DNA of 64,000 nucleotides from Eubacteriales bacterium (GCA_030539395.1 JAUNSC010000005.1:41795-105794), one strand, 5' to 3'; counted from the stretch's first letter, positions 47,342 to 59,010 are shown. Numbers and translations are program-made. Notes: generated by a model not told the origin, from the letters alone.

Positions 47342-47403
47342 AAAAGCACTAAAATTGAGGGTTTTACATAGACTAATATAAACCCCTTTTGAGGTGCTTT
47401 TTT
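47342..47403 (+). terminator. Terminator-like hairpin that also encloses the sigK ribosome site
   Basis: Paired blocks: AAAAGCAC (47342-47349) with GTGCTTTT (47394-47401), AAAA with TTTT, and GGGTTT (47359-47364) with AAACCC (47380-47385). T6 follows (47398-47403) right up to the sigK ATG. The sigK site GAGGTG (47391-47396) lies in the 3' arm, so transcripts reading in from the U32 gene would terminate or hide it. Confidence 0.65.
47347..47375 (+). promoter_or_regulatory. Mother-cell-type (SigK/SigE-like) promoter of sigK
   Basis: CACT (47347-47350), 16 bases, CATAGACTA (47367-47375). This fits the Bacillus SigK pattern mACm-N16-CATAnnnTA with one mismatch; SigE uses a similar -10. The transcript would start near 47382, inside the 3' arm of the hairpin, leaving out its 5' arm. 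Confidence 0.55.
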
Positions 47404-48033
47404 ATGAAGTCATTTCCCAAGCCGCTTACTGCCGAAGAAGAAGCCTGGTTTCTTCAGAAATATAAGGAAGGCGACCTGGAGGCCAAAAGGATTTTAATAG
47501 AGAGGAATCTGCGCCTGGTTGCGCATGTGGCAAAAAAGTACCAGAAGCAGGGGGAAGATGCGGAAGACCTGATTGCTGTGGGAACAATAGGACTCATTAA
47601 AGCTGTCTCGACATTTAACCATGCAAAGACAAACAAACTTGCGACATATGCTGCAAGATGTGTAGAAAATGAACTGCTGATGCTATTTCGGAGCAGAAAG
47701 AAAATTTCAAGAGAAGTTTCTCTCCATGAACCCATTGGAACGGATAAGGAAGGAAATGAAATAAGCCTGATTGATGTAATTGAGGGAGAAAGTGAGGACG
47801 TAGTAGAACGGCTGGAGCTTGACCGCAATACAGAAAAACTGTATATTCTGCTTAGGGATATACTGACGGCAAGAGAGCGTGAAATACTGAAAATGCGTTA
47901 TGGGCTGGAGGGCCAAAAAGAAATGACCCAGAGAGAGATTGCGGCAAAGCTGGGAATATCCAGGTCATATGTTTCCAGAATTGAGAAAAACGCGGTAAAA
48001 AAACTTCGGGAACAATTTCAGGAGGAAATGTAA
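47404..48033 (+). CDS. sigK: Sporulation sigma factor SigK
   Basis: Late mother-cell sigma factor, about 210 residues. Region 2 is NLRLVAHVAKKYQKQGEDAE followed by DLIAVGTIGLIKAV and LATYAARCVENELLM; the SREVSLHEPIGTDKEGNE linker and region 4 HTH (MTQREIAAKLGISRSYVSRI) follow. The gene is continuous, not split by a skin element. The N-terminal propeptide seems short (about 20 residues before the conserved core), so proteolytic activation as in Bacillus is uncertain. The ATG at 47404 follows GAGGTG. Confidence 0.93.
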   Translation: MKSFPKPLTAEEEAWFLQKYKEGDLEAKRILIERNLRLVAHVAKKYQKQGEDAEDLIAVGTIGLIKAVSTFNHAKTNKLATYAARCVENELLMLFRSRKKISREVSLHEPIGTDKEGNEISLIDVIEGESEDVVERLELDRNTEKLYILLRDILTAREREILKMRYGLEGQKEMTQREIAAKLGISRSYVSRIEKNAVKKLREQFQEEM

Positions 48034-48038
48034 AGAGA

Positions 48039-48602
48039 ATGATCTATTATTATAAGATACCATCAGATACGCTCATAAACAGCCGGAAGGATGAAACTGA
48101 ACTTGCCCGCAGAGTACTTGCGGCTGCTTTGAAAAAGGAATATGGTATTGATAAACTTCCGGATATAGAAAAGAATGACAAAGGAAAGCCGTATTTCACT
48201 AATCTTCCCCATATCCAGTTTAATTACAGCCATTGCAGATATGAAATTCTGTGCGGAATAGCAAAAGGACCAATCGGGGTGGATGTGGAGAGCAAAAGGA
48301 CATTTCGCCCCGGATTTGCGCGGCATGTCTGTCATCCAAATGAATTGGAATTGCTCGATGGAGCATCAGATATGGATGAGACTCTGTTATCGCTTTGGGT
48401 AGCAAAAGAAGCATATCTCAAATATCTGGGTGAAGGTATCAGACACAGCTTAAGAGAAATTGATATGTCTGGTGTCATCAACGGGAAAAATCAGACAGAT
48501 AAAAACATCTATATTCGTTTGTGGAAGGAAAAAGAGGTGCATAGATGCGTATGTTGTCTGGAAAAAGAACAGCTTCGCCTGATTGAATTTGAAAATATAT
48601 AA
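48039..48602 (+). CDS. 4'-phosphopantetheinyl transferase (Sfp type)
   Basis: 187 residues. The Sfp-type motifs are IGVDVESKR (magnesium-binding aspartate/glutamate) and LWVAKEAYLKYLGEGI. Such enzymes transfer phosphopantetheine from CoA to a serine of carrier proteins in secondary or specialised pathways. The only carrier seen in this window is the DltC-like protein at 19822, a possible substrate. The gene starts five bases after sigK and may be expressed with it. Confidence 0.88.
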   Translation: MIYYYKIPSDTLINSRKDETELARRVLAAALKKEYGIDKLPDIEKNDKGKPYFTNLPHIQFNYSHCRYEILCGIAKGPIGVDVESKRTFRPGFARHVCHPNELELLDGASDMDETLLSLWVAKEAYLKYLGEGIRHSLREIDMSGVINGKNQTDKNIYIRLWKEKEVHRCVCCLEKEQLRLIEFENI

Positions 48603-48608
48603 TTTGTG

Positions 48609-48658
48609 TTGCGAATTTCTATTATATGTGATATGATAAAATTGTATTGATCAATACA
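48609..48658 (+). promoter_or_regulatory. Promoter and palindromic operator before comM
   Basis: TTGCGA (48609-48614), 17 bases, TATGAT (48632-48637) with extended TGA. A perfect 16-base palindrome (TGTATTGA/TCAATACA, 48643-48658) covers the expected transcript start. A repressor dimer bound there would block comM-dprA-topA-codY transcription. Confidence 0.6.
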
Positions 48659-48662
48659 TTCT

Positions 48663-48684
48663 AAAGCCGGCATTTGCCGGCTTT
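48663..48684 (+). repeat. Perfect hairpin in the comM leader
   Basis: AAAGCCGGCA, TT, TGCCGGCTTT, five bases after the palindromic operator. No U-tract follows on the plus strand. It may cap the leader RNA. Confidence 0.6.
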
Positions 48685-48734
48685 CAAAATTCTGAATTTT
48701 CCAATGATAATTAAAAAATGAAGGAGGAATTTGT

Positions 48735-50270
48735 TTGTTTTGTACTGTACAGTCGGCGGCTGTTTTTGGTGCCGACAGTATACCTGTGCATGTGGAAGCG
48801 GATGTGGGAGATGGTCTGCCGTCTTTTGCCATGGTAGGTTTTTTATCTGCACAGGTAAAGGAAGCCCAGGAGCGGGTGCGCACAGCCATGAAAAATGCCG
48901 GTTTGAAACTGGAACCAAAACGAGTCACGGTGAATCTTTCTCCGGCGGATATGAGAAAATGCGGGACCGGGTTTGATCTTCCTATTGCAGTAGCTCTTGC
49001 GGCAGCATACGGTAAAATTCCTGCAAATAGACTGCAGCATACGCTGATTGCAGGGGAATTGAGCTTAAACGGAGCGGTATTGCCAATACCGGGTGTACTT
49101 GCCATCGCAGAGGGGGCTTTAAAACAGGGATGCGATATTTGCGTCATACCAGAAGAAAATGTTCCGGAAGCAGCGGCAATTGAAGGTATTAAGGCGATAG
49201 GTGTAACATCTTTAAGAGAAACGGTGGAATATTTAAAAGGAAATGTTGAAATAATACCGGGAAGTTCTGATGGAATCTGGGAAGAGAACTTTTCCGGGGG
49301 AAATGCTGCTGTAGATTTTTCTGATATACATGGACAGGAAGCAGCAAAGCGGGCCATTGAAGTGGCGGTTTCAGGATTTCATAATCTGCTGATGATAGGT
49401 CCTCCCGGATCAGGAAAATCTTTGCTTGCCCGGGCTATACCGGGAATTCTGCCTCAAATGTCAAGAGAGGAAAGTATGGAGATATCCAAGATATATAGTA
49501 TCTCAGGGAAATTACCGGAAAGAAGATTAATGACTCAAAGACCGTTCCGGGCACCCCACAGCACTATTACGCCGGGAGCGATGACGGGAGGAGGACGATT
49601 TCCCAAACCGGGAGAAGTAAGTCTTGCACATAATGGAGTTCTTTTTCTGGATGAGCTTCCGGAATTTTCAAAAGATACTCTTGAGGTACTTCGTCAGCCG
49701 TTGGAAGACAGAGAAATCTGTATTGCCAGAAACGGCGGGATCTACCATTTTCCATCTGACTTTATGCTTGCCGGAGCCATGAATCCATGTCCCTGCGGAC
49801 ATTACCCTGATCTGAATAAGTGCAATTGCACTTATCCGATGATACAAAGATATCTGGGGCGGATCAGCGGGCCTTTTCTGGAAAGAATCGATTTAACAAT
49901 TGAGGTAAAGCGGATTGATTATACAATGATTCGAAGCGAGAAAAGGGAAGAAAATTCTGAAACAATCAGAGAACGTGTAAGGAGTACCAGAAAAATACAG
50001 GAGATGCGTTACAGAGATATGAAGTATAGATTCAATTCTTCTCTGGATCAAAGCGGGATTCGGAAATTTTGCAGACTGGGGAAAGAAGAAGAGGAATTTA
50101 TGAGACAGATGTTTGAGGATAAACATCTCAGCGCACGGACTTATTACCGCAGCCTGAAAGTTGCCAGGACGATAGCAGATATGGAAGAAAGTGAAAATAT
50201 AAAATTAATACATTTGCAGGAGGCGTTCTGTTATCGAAATGCAAATGAAAAATACTGGATGGGAAGATGA
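48735..50270 (+). CDS. ComM/YifB family Mg-chelatase-like AAA+ ATPase
   Basis: 511 residues. The N-terminal ChlI domain (PSFAMVGFLSAQVKEAQERV, VTVNLSPADMRK) precedes an AAA+ core with Walker A MIGPPGSGKSLLARAIPG, Walker B GVLFLDELPEF, a zinc-binding CPCGHYPDLNKCNC segment and the C-terminal Mg-chelatase domain. ComM is a branch-migration helicase that helps integrate transformed DNA. The TTG start at 48735 follows AAGGAGGA. dprA is directly downstream, so these two recombination genes go together. Confidence 0.92.
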   Translation: MFCTVQSAAVFGADSIPVHVEADVGDGLPSFAMVGFLSAQVKEAQERVRTAMKNAGLKLEPKRVTVNLSPADMRKCGTGFDLPIAVALAAAYGKIPANRLQHTLIAGELSLNGAVLPIPGVLAIAEGALKQGCDICVIPEENVPEAAAIEGIKAIGVTSLRETVEYLKGNVEIIPGSSDGIWEENFSGGNAAVDFSDIHGQEAAKRAIEVAVSGFHNLLMIGPPGSGKSLLARAIPGILPQMSREESMEISKIYSISGKLPERRLMTQRPFRAPHSTITPGAMTGGGRFPKPGEVSLAHNGVLFLDELPEFSKDTLEVLRQPLEDREICIARNGGIYHFPSDFMLAGAMNPCPCGHYPDLNKCNCTYPMIQRYLGRISGPFLERIDLTIEVKRIDYTMIRSEKREENSETIRERVRSTRKIQEMRYRDMKYRFNSSLDQSGIRKFCRLGKEEEEFMRQMFEDKHLSARTYYRSLKVARTIADMEESENIKLIHLQEAFCYRNANEKYWMGR

Positions 50271-50271
50271 G

Positions 50272-51357
50272 ATGGAAAAAGAATATAATTGGTTTTGGTT
50301 TTGCTGTGTTCCGGAATTAACAATTAAAGATAAAAGAAAGCTTCTGGAAATCTTTGGGGAGCCGGAAAATATAATGAATGCAAAGAAAGAGCTTCTGGAA
50401 AAAACAGGATTCTTAAATGATAAAAAAGTGCAGATAATACGAAAATATCAGAACAGATTTGATGCACCGGCAATGTATCATAAATGGAGAGATTTTGGAA
50501 TACAATTTATCAGTTCTGTACATCAGGAATATCCTGATAAGCTGAAGCAGATTTATGATTATCCGCTGGGATTGTATTATTATGGAAGGGTTCCGGGAAG
50601 GGAAGAAAGATGTGTTGCTGTTGTAGGTGCCAGAATGTGTACCGGGTATGGGAGAGAAATGACGGAAAAATTGTCGATGCTTCTTGCTGATAATGGGGTA
50701 TGTGTAGTAAGTGGACTGGCTTATGGTATAGATGCAATTGCACAGCAAACCTGTATAGAGAATGGCGGCATAAGTTATGGGATTTTAGGATGCGGGCCGG
50801 ATATCTGTTATCCAAAAGAGAACAGACAGATATATGAAAAACTAAAGAAAATGGGCGGGATTATTTCTGAGTACCCGCCGGGAACACCGGTCAGGCAATG
50901 GCAGTTTCCGGCAAGGAACCGGATTATCAGCGGTCTGTGTGAAAAACTGGTTGTTGTGGAGGCGAAAAAAAAGAGCGGGACACTTATCACAGCAGATTTT
51001 GCGTTGGAGCAGGGCAGGGATGTCTATGCATTTCCCGGCCGGATCAGTGACGGAGTAAGTGCCGGATGTAATCGCCTGATTGCACAGGGAGCCGGAATTA
51101 TCACGGATCTGGATGAGTTTATGAAAGAGTCCGGACTTTTGAGTGAGACCCCGGAAAAACCGAAAAAATCAAATCTAATACTTGCAACACCGGAAAAATT
51201 GGTGTATATTTGTGTGGATTCTCGTTTAAGAAGCCTGCAGGAGATAATTGACGCAACAAAGATGACGGTTCCTGAGGTGATCAGTGCTCTTTATGGGTTA
51301 AAGAAAATGGGACTTATAGAAGAAACAGAAAAAAATTATTATAGAAGACTGAGATAG
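50272..51357 (+). CDS. dprA: DNA-processing protein DprA
   Basis: About 362 residues. The Rossmann-like DprA core shows VAVVGARMCTGYGREM, VVSGLAYGIDAIAQQ, GCGPDICYPKENR and FPARNRIISGLCEKLVVVEA; a C-terminal winged helix follows. DprA protects incoming single-stranded DNA and loads RecA. The ATG at 50272 lies one base after the comM stop. With ComEC and ComM, it supports natural transformation capacity, though pilus genes are not in this window. Confidence 0.95.
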   Translation: MEKEYNWFWFCCVPELTIKDKRKLLEIFGEPENIMNAKKELLEKTGFLNDKKVQIIRKYQNRFDAPAMYHKWRDFGIQFISSVHQEYPDKLKQIYDYPLGLYYYGRVPGREERCVAVVGARMCTGYGREMTEKLSMLLADNGVCVVSGLAYGIDAIAQQTCIENGGISYGILGCGPDICYPKENRQIYEKLKKMGGIISEYPPGTPVRQWQFPARNRIISGLCEKLVVVEAKKKSGTLITADFALEQGRDVYAFPGRISDGVSAGCNRLIAQGAGIITDLDEFMKESGLLSETPEKPKKSNLILATPEKLVYICVDSRLRSLQEIIDATKMTVPEVISALYGLKKMGLIEETEKNYYRRLR

Positions 51358-51380
51358 ACAGGCTGAAGGAGGAGATTCTG

Positions 51381-53459
51381 ATGGCAAAAAATCTGGTTAT
51401 TGTGGAATCGCCAACAAAAGTAAAGACCATTAAAAAATTCCTTGGCTCCAGTTATACGGTAGCCGCGTCAAACGGACACGTTCGTGATTTCCCAAAGAGT
51501 CAGTTTGGAATTGACGTGGAGCATGATTTTGAACCGAAATATATTACAATCCGCGGAAAGGGTGAACTGCTGGCATCTCTGCGTAAAGAGGTGAAGAAGG
51601 CGGATAAAGTGTATCTTGCGACTGACCCTGACCGTGAAGGAGAAGCTATCAGCTGGCACCTTGCAAGTGCGCTGAAATTGGATGAGAAGAAGATGAGACG
51701 TATCACCTTCAATGAAATCACTAAAAATGCTGTAAAGGCGTCCTTGAAGAATGCAAGAGATATTGATATGGACCTGGTGGACGCACAGCAGGCCAGGCGA
51801 ATGCTGGACCGTATGGTGGGATATGAGATAAGTCCGCTTTTATGGGAAAAAGTAAAAAGGGGGCTGAGTGCCGGACGTGTTCAGTCTGTGGTTTTACGTC
51901 TTATTGGAGACAGAGAAGATGAGATAAATGCTTTTATTCCGGAAGAATACTGGACTTTAAATGCGGTATTAAATATAGAAGGAACAAAGAAACCGCTGGA
52001 AGCATCTTTTTATGGAACAGACAAAAAGAAGATTACAATCGGTTCGGCAGAAGAACTGGAAAAAATCCTTGCAGAGATAAAAGACAAACTTTATGAGGTA
52101 AAAGAAATCAGGACAGGGGAGCGTGTACGAAAAGCTCCTCTGCCTTTTACCACAAGCACTCTTCAGCAGGAAGCATCAAAAGTATTGAATTTCTCTACAC
52201 AGAAGACAATGCGTATTGCGCAGCAATTGTATGAAGGAATCGATATCAAAGGAAACGGCACAACAGGTTTGATCACATATCTTCGTACAGATTCTGTTCG
52301 TATTGCAGATGAAGCAGATGCGGCGGCCCGTAAATTTGTGGAAGAGCAGTACGGAGAGCAGTATGTTGGAAAGAATACCCAGGTAAAGGGATCAGGAAAG
52401 AAGATACAGGATGCTCACGAAGCTATCCGTCCCAGTGATATATCACGCACGCCGGTATTGGTAAAAGAATCTCTTTCCAGGGACCAGTTCCGCTTATATC
52501 AGCTGATCTGGAAACGCTTTACAGCCAGCAGAATGGAAAATGCTGTTTACGAGACAAAATCTGTGAAAATCGGGGTCGGAGGTTATCTGTTTACCGCATC
52601 AGCTTCTAAAGTTGTGTTTGACGGGTTTATGGCTGCATACACGCAGGATAGTGAGGACGATGAAAAGGGCAGCGGATCTCTTGGAAACATTACGAAGAAT
52701 TCTGTATTGACGCTGAAAGAACTTGAAAAAAAACAGCATTTTACTCAGCCGCCGGCCCATTACACGGAAGCGGCACTGGTAAAAAGTCTGGAAGAACTGG
52801 GAATTGGACGACCCAGTACGTATGCTCCGACGATTACTACTCTTCTTGCAAGAAGATATGTTGTGAAAGAAAATAAAAATATTTATATGACGGAACTTGG
52901 GGAAGTGGTCAATAACATGATGAAAAAGGCATTTCCCAGCATTGTAGATGTAAATTTTACCGCAAATATGGAATCTCTTCTTGACATGGTAGAGGAAGGA
53001 AAAGTAAACTGGAAGACAGTAGTAAGCAATTTCTATCCGGATCTTGATGAGGCAGTGCGCGAAGCCCGGAAAGATCTGGAAGCGGTTAAAATCGAGGATG
53101 AAGTTACAGATATAATCTGTGAGAACTGTGGACGCAATATGGTGATTAAATACGGCCCTCACGGAAAATTTCTGGCATGCCCGGGGTTCCCGGAATGCCG
53201 TAATACAAAGCCATATCTTGAGAAAGTGGGGGTGCCCTGCCCGAAATGTGGAAAGGACGTTGTTATCCGCAAGACCAAGAAAGGAAGAAAGTATTATGGA
53301 TGTGAAAGCCATCCGGAATGTGATTTCATGTCCTGGCAGAAACCGTCAACACAGAAATGTCCTCAGTGCGGCGGATATATGCTGGAAAGAGGAAATAAAC
53401 TGATGTGCGCGGATGAACAATGTGGTTTTGTAAAAAACAACAAAAGTAGGGAGGAATAG
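51381..53459 (+). CDS. topA: DNA topoisomerase I
   Basis: Type IA topoisomerase, 692 residues, relaxing negative supercoils. VIVESPTKVKTIKKFLG and ATDPDREGEAISWHLA form the TOPRIM site; the catalytic tyrosine is in TGLITYLRTDSVRIAD. The C-terminus has zinc ribbons (CENCGRN, CPKCGKDV, CPQCGGYM). The dprA-topA-codY order is common in Clostridia. AAGGAGG lies upstream; codY starts 2 bases after its stop. Confidence 0.97.
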   Translation: MAKNLVIVESPTKVKTIKKFLGSSYTVAASNGHVRDFPKSQFGIDVEHDFEPKYITIRGKGELLASLRKEVKKADKVYLATDPDREGEAISWHLASALKLDEKKMRRITFNEITKNAVKASLKNARDIDMDLVDAQQARRMLDRMVGYEISPLLWEKVKRGLSAGRVQSVVLRLIGDREDEINAFIPEEYWTLNAVLNIEGTKKPLEASFYGTDKKKITIGSAEELEKILAEIKDKLYEVKEIRTGERVRKAPLPFTTSTLQQEASKVLNFSTQKTMRIAQQLYEGIDIKGNGTTGLITYLRTDSVRIADEADAAARKFVEEQYGEQYVGKNTQVKGSGKKIQDAHEAIRPSDISRTPVLVKESLSRDQFRLYQLIWKRFTASRMENAVYETKSVKIGVGGYLFTASASKVVFDGFMAAYTQDSEDDEKGSGSLGNITKNSVLTLKELEKKQHFTQPPAHYTEAALVKSLEELGIGRPSTYAPTITTLLARRYVVKENKNIYMTELGEVVNNMMKKAFPSIVDVNFTANMESLLDMVEEGKVNWKTVVSNFYPDLDEAVREARKDLEAVKIEDEVTDIICENCGRNMVIKYGPHGKFLACPGFPECRNTKPYLEKVGVPCPKCGKDVVIRKTKKGRKYYGCESHPECDFMSWQKPSTQKCPQCGGYMLERGNKLMCADEQCGFVKNNKSREE

Positions 53460-53461
53460 GG

Positions 53462-54238
53462 ATGAGCGTTCAACTGCTGGATAAAACACGAAAAATTAAT
53501 AAACTTTTGCACAATAATAATTCCAGCAAAGTAGTGTTTAACGATATCTGCAGTGTTCTTACGGATATCCTGGATTCTGATATTCTGGTAATCAGCAGAA
53601 AAGGGAAGGTGCTTGGTGTCAGCTTGAGTTCTGACATTGAGGCACTTAAGGAACTGGTGAACGACGAAGTTGGGGGACATATTGATCCGGCGCTTAATGA
53701 ACGGCTTTTGTCGGTGCTGTCAACCAAGGAAAATGTAAATCTGGAAACTCTTGGATTTACGGGAGCTGATATTAATAAGTATCAGGCTATCATCAATCCG
53801 ATTGATATTGCCGGAGAGCGGCTTGGAACTGTATTTATGTATAAATACGGCGGACAGTATACGATTGATGATATTATTTTAAGTGAGTACGGGACTACGG
53901 TCGTTGGACTTGAAATGATGCGCTCTGTGAATGAGGAGAATGCGGAGGAAAACCGCAAGATGCAGATTGTAAAATCAGCCGTCAGTACGTTGTCTTATTC
54001 AGAATTGGAAGCGATACAGAGTATTTTTGATGAACTGGATGGAAATGAAGGAATTCTGGTGGCCAGCAAGATTGCCGACCGGGTTGGCATAACACGTTCT
54101 GTGATTGTAAATGCTTTAAGAAAGTTTGAGAGCGCGGGGGTCATAGAATCGCGCTCATCAGGAATGAAGGGTACATACATCAAAGTACTGAATGATGTGG
54201 TGTTTGACGAGCTGGATAAACTCAAAGAAAAAAAATAA
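53462..54238 (+). CDS. codY: Global regulator CodY
   Basis: Repressor that senses GTP and branched-chain amino acids, 258 residues. An N-terminal GAF domain (about 1-155) starts LLDKTRKINKLLHNN; the C-terminal winged helix is ITRSVIVNALRKFESAG, then GTYIKVLND. It controls stationary-phase genes, competence and sporulation in Firmicutes; which genes here it controls cannot be seen. A terminator follows, separating it from groESL. Confidence 0.97.
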   Translation: MSVQLLDKTRKINKLLHNNNSSKVVFNDICSVLTDILDSDILVISRKGKVLGVSLSSDIEALKELVNDEVGGHIDPALNERLLSVLSTKENVNLETLGFTGADINKYQAIINPIDIAGERLGTVFMYKYGGQYTIDDIILSEYGTTVVGLEMMRSVNEENAEENRKMQIVKSAVSTLSYSELEAIQSIFDELDGNEGILVASKIADRVGITRSVIVNALRKFESAGVIESRSSGMKGTYIKVLNDVVFDELDKLKEKK

Positions 54239-54254
54239 AGTGAGAAAAAGTGAG

Positions 54255-54299
54255 AAAAACAGAGTATTGAAGAGAAAACAGAAGATATACTCTGTTTTT
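54255..54299 (+). terminator. Rho-independent terminator after codY
   Basis: AAAAACAGAGTAT (54255-54267) and ATACTCTGTTTTT (54287-54299) pair exactly, loop of 19, ending in T6. Confidence 0.85.
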
Positions 54300-54314
54300 T
54301 GCAAATGTATAAAG

Positions 54315-54343
54315 TTGCATATTTTACATATATTTACTAATAT
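54315..54343 (+). promoter_or_regulatory. Probable groESL promoter
   Basis: TTGCAT (54315-54320), 17 bases, TAATAT (54338-54343), just before the CIRCE element. A moderate match, supported by its position. Confidence 0.45.
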
Positions 54344-54354
54344 ATGTTTTGTGA

Positions 54355-54381
54355 TTAGCACTCGAATAAAGTGAGTGCTAA
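54355..54381 (+). promoter_or_regulatory. CIRCE operator of groESL
   Basis: TTAGCACTC-N9-GAGTGCTAA, an exact copy of the CIRCE arms at 31154 with a different 9-base centre. HrcA control of groESL follows. Confidence 0.97.
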
Positions 54382-54409
54382 TAAAAAGAGACTGAAGGAG
54401 GAACAGAAA

Positions 54410-56331
<1,922 letters not shown>

Positions 56332-56343
56332 AACAGAGGTTTT

Positions 56344-56379
56344 GGACACTTGCAAAAATATTTTGCAAGTGTCCTTTTT
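56344..56379 (+). terminator. Rho-independent terminator after groEL
   Basis: A perfect 14-base stem (GGACACTTGCAAAA/TTTTGCAAGTGTCC), 3-base loop, then T5. Confidence 0.93.
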
Positions 56380-56424
56380 ATATGGTATACTATTTCTCAT
56401 CAATAATAGGAGGATAAAAGAGCG

Positions 56425-56928
56425 ATGAGTGATTTGTATACCGAAGTAATCGTAAAAAGAAAAACACCCCCAGGTGAACTTGCGTTGAAAGTGCTGCTTA
56501 TTCTTGCAACTGTATTGGCAGTATTTTCTTTTTTTACCTTAGGTATCATAGGGCTTGTTATTCTTGTGGCAGTTGGAGTGGCAGATTATTTTCTGCTCCC
56601 GTCATTTGATGTGGAATATGAGTATCTCTATGTCAATGGCGAGTTGGATGTGGACAAGATTATGTCTAAGCAGAAAAGAAAACGTGTCTACAGCGGTGAT
56701 GTAAGAGAGCTGGAAATTATGGCTCCTTCAAATTCCCATGCCCTGGATCATTACAGAAACAACAAAGAATTGAAAAGGTATGATTTTTCATCTCTTATGC
56801 CTGATCACAAGACATACACAATGATCCTGAAAGGGGATAAGGGTCTTGAATGGGTAACTTTCGAACCGAATGACGTAATTCTTAAAGATATGAAAAGAAC
56901 TTCACCTCGTGAAGTAAATATTGATTAA
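56425..56928 (+). CDS. Small membrane protein of unknown function (DUF6106-like)
   Basis: 167 residues. Residues about 18-58 hold two membrane segments (LKVLLILATVLAVFSFFTLG and IIGLVILVAVGVADYF). The rest is cytoplasmic, with EYEYLYVNGELDVDKIMSKQ and a segment MLKGDKGL-like near the end. It resembles an uncharacterised Lachnospiraceae family I associate with DUF6106. A TATACT -10 lies upstream. It precedes guaB but guaB has its own promoter. Confidence 0.75.
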   Translation: MSDLYTEVIVKRKTPPGELALKVLLILATVLAVFSFFTLGIIGLVILVAVGVADYFLLPSFDVEYEYLYVNGELDVDKIMSKQKRKRVYSGDVRELEIMAPSNSHALDHYRNNKELKRYDFSSLMPDHKTYTMILKGDKGLEWVTFEPNDVILKDMKRTSPREVNID

Positions 56929-56943
56929 AGTCTCTGGGACTTG

Positions 56944-58459
<1,516 letters not shown>

Positions 58460-58490
58460 AATAGAAAATAGAAATAAATAAAAAAAGCTG

Positions 58491-58545
58491 TTGACAAATC
58501 CAGAGACGTATAGTAGAATACGTATTGTCGCTGAGAGATGCGACA
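58491..58545 (+). promoter_or_regulatory. Promoter and leader hairpin of the first tRNA-Gly cassette
   Basis: TTGACA (58491-58496), 17 bases, TAGAAT (58514-58519). The pre-tRNA leader starts with a hairpin TGTCGC (58526-58531)/GCGACA (58540-58545), found again before the second copy. Confidence 0.8.
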
Positions 58546-58551
58546 GCAAAT

Positions 58552-58624
58552 GCGCGAGTGGCTCAGTTGGTGGAGCGCGACCTTGCCAAGGTCGAGGCCG
58601 CGGGTTCGAGTCCCGTCTCGCGCT
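58552..58624 (+). tRNA. tRNA-Gly (anticodon GCC), copy 1
   Basis: 73 bases. The acceptor stem is GCGCGAG/CTCGCGC, the D stem GCTC/GAGC, the anticodon stem CGACC/GGTCG with loop TTGCCAA (anticodon GCC), and the T arm GCGGG-TTCGAGT-CCCGT. The discriminator is T, and CCA is not encoded. It has its own promoter and terminator, and is identical to copy 2. Confidence 0.96.
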
Positions 58625-58627
58625 CTG

Positions 58628-58656
58628 AAAACCTCAGCAGATGCTGAGGTTTTTTT
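58628..58656 (+). terminator. Terminator of tRNA-Gly copy 1
   Basis: AAAACCTCAGCA, GA, TGCTGAGGTTTT followed by further T's. Confidence 0.93.
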
Positions 58657-58732
58657 GTGGAGTGGGAAATTTGCGGAACTTCCATTGCATAAAAAGTTTT
58701 ATAGTAAATCTAAGGATTTTTAAAAATTGGTA

Positions 58733-58787
58733 TTGACAAACACGGAGAAATGTTGTATAGTGTTTATTGTCGCTGAGAGATGCGACA
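58733..58787 (+). promoter_or_regulatory. Promoter and leader hairpin of the second tRNA-Gly cassette
   Basis: TTGACA (58733-58738), 17 bases, TATAGT (58756-58761), then the same leader stem TGTCGC (58768-58773)/GCGACA (58782-58787) as copy 1. Confidence 0.8.
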
Positions 58788-58793
58788 ACAAAT

Positions 58794-58866
58794 GCGCGAG
58801 TGGCTCAGTTGGTGGAGCGCGACCTTGCCAAGGTCGAGGCCGCGGGTTCGAGTCCCGTCTCGCGCT
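58794..58866 (+). tRNA. tRNA-Gly (anticodon GCC), copy 2
   Basis: Same 73-base sequence as copy 1, 242 bases downstream. The tRNA and leader hairpin are conserved, while the promoter and terminator differ, so it is an independent transcription unit. Confidence 0.96.
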
Positions 58867-58869
58867 CTG

Positions 58870-58895
58870 AAAACCTCAGTAAATACTGAGGTTTT
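58870..58895 (+). terminator. Terminator of tRNA-Gly copy 2
   Basis: AAAACCTCAGTA, AA, TACTGAGGTTTT then T-rich. Compared with copy 1, the C-G pair near the loop has become T-A on both sides, a compensatory change. Confidence 0.92.
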
Positions 58896-58981
58896 CTTTT
58901 TTTATGAAATGGAAGATTTCTATTTTATAAAAAATTTTGCATATCGTATTCTATTCTGTACAATATTTTATTATTTTTTTC

Positions 58982-59010
58982 TTGTGTATTCACACGCATA
59001 TCGTTATACT
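58982..59010 (+). promoter_or_regulatory. Promoter of the PurF-like gene
   Basis: TTGTGT (58982-58987), 17 bases, TATACT (59005-59010), 48 bases before the start codon. Confidence 0.55.
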
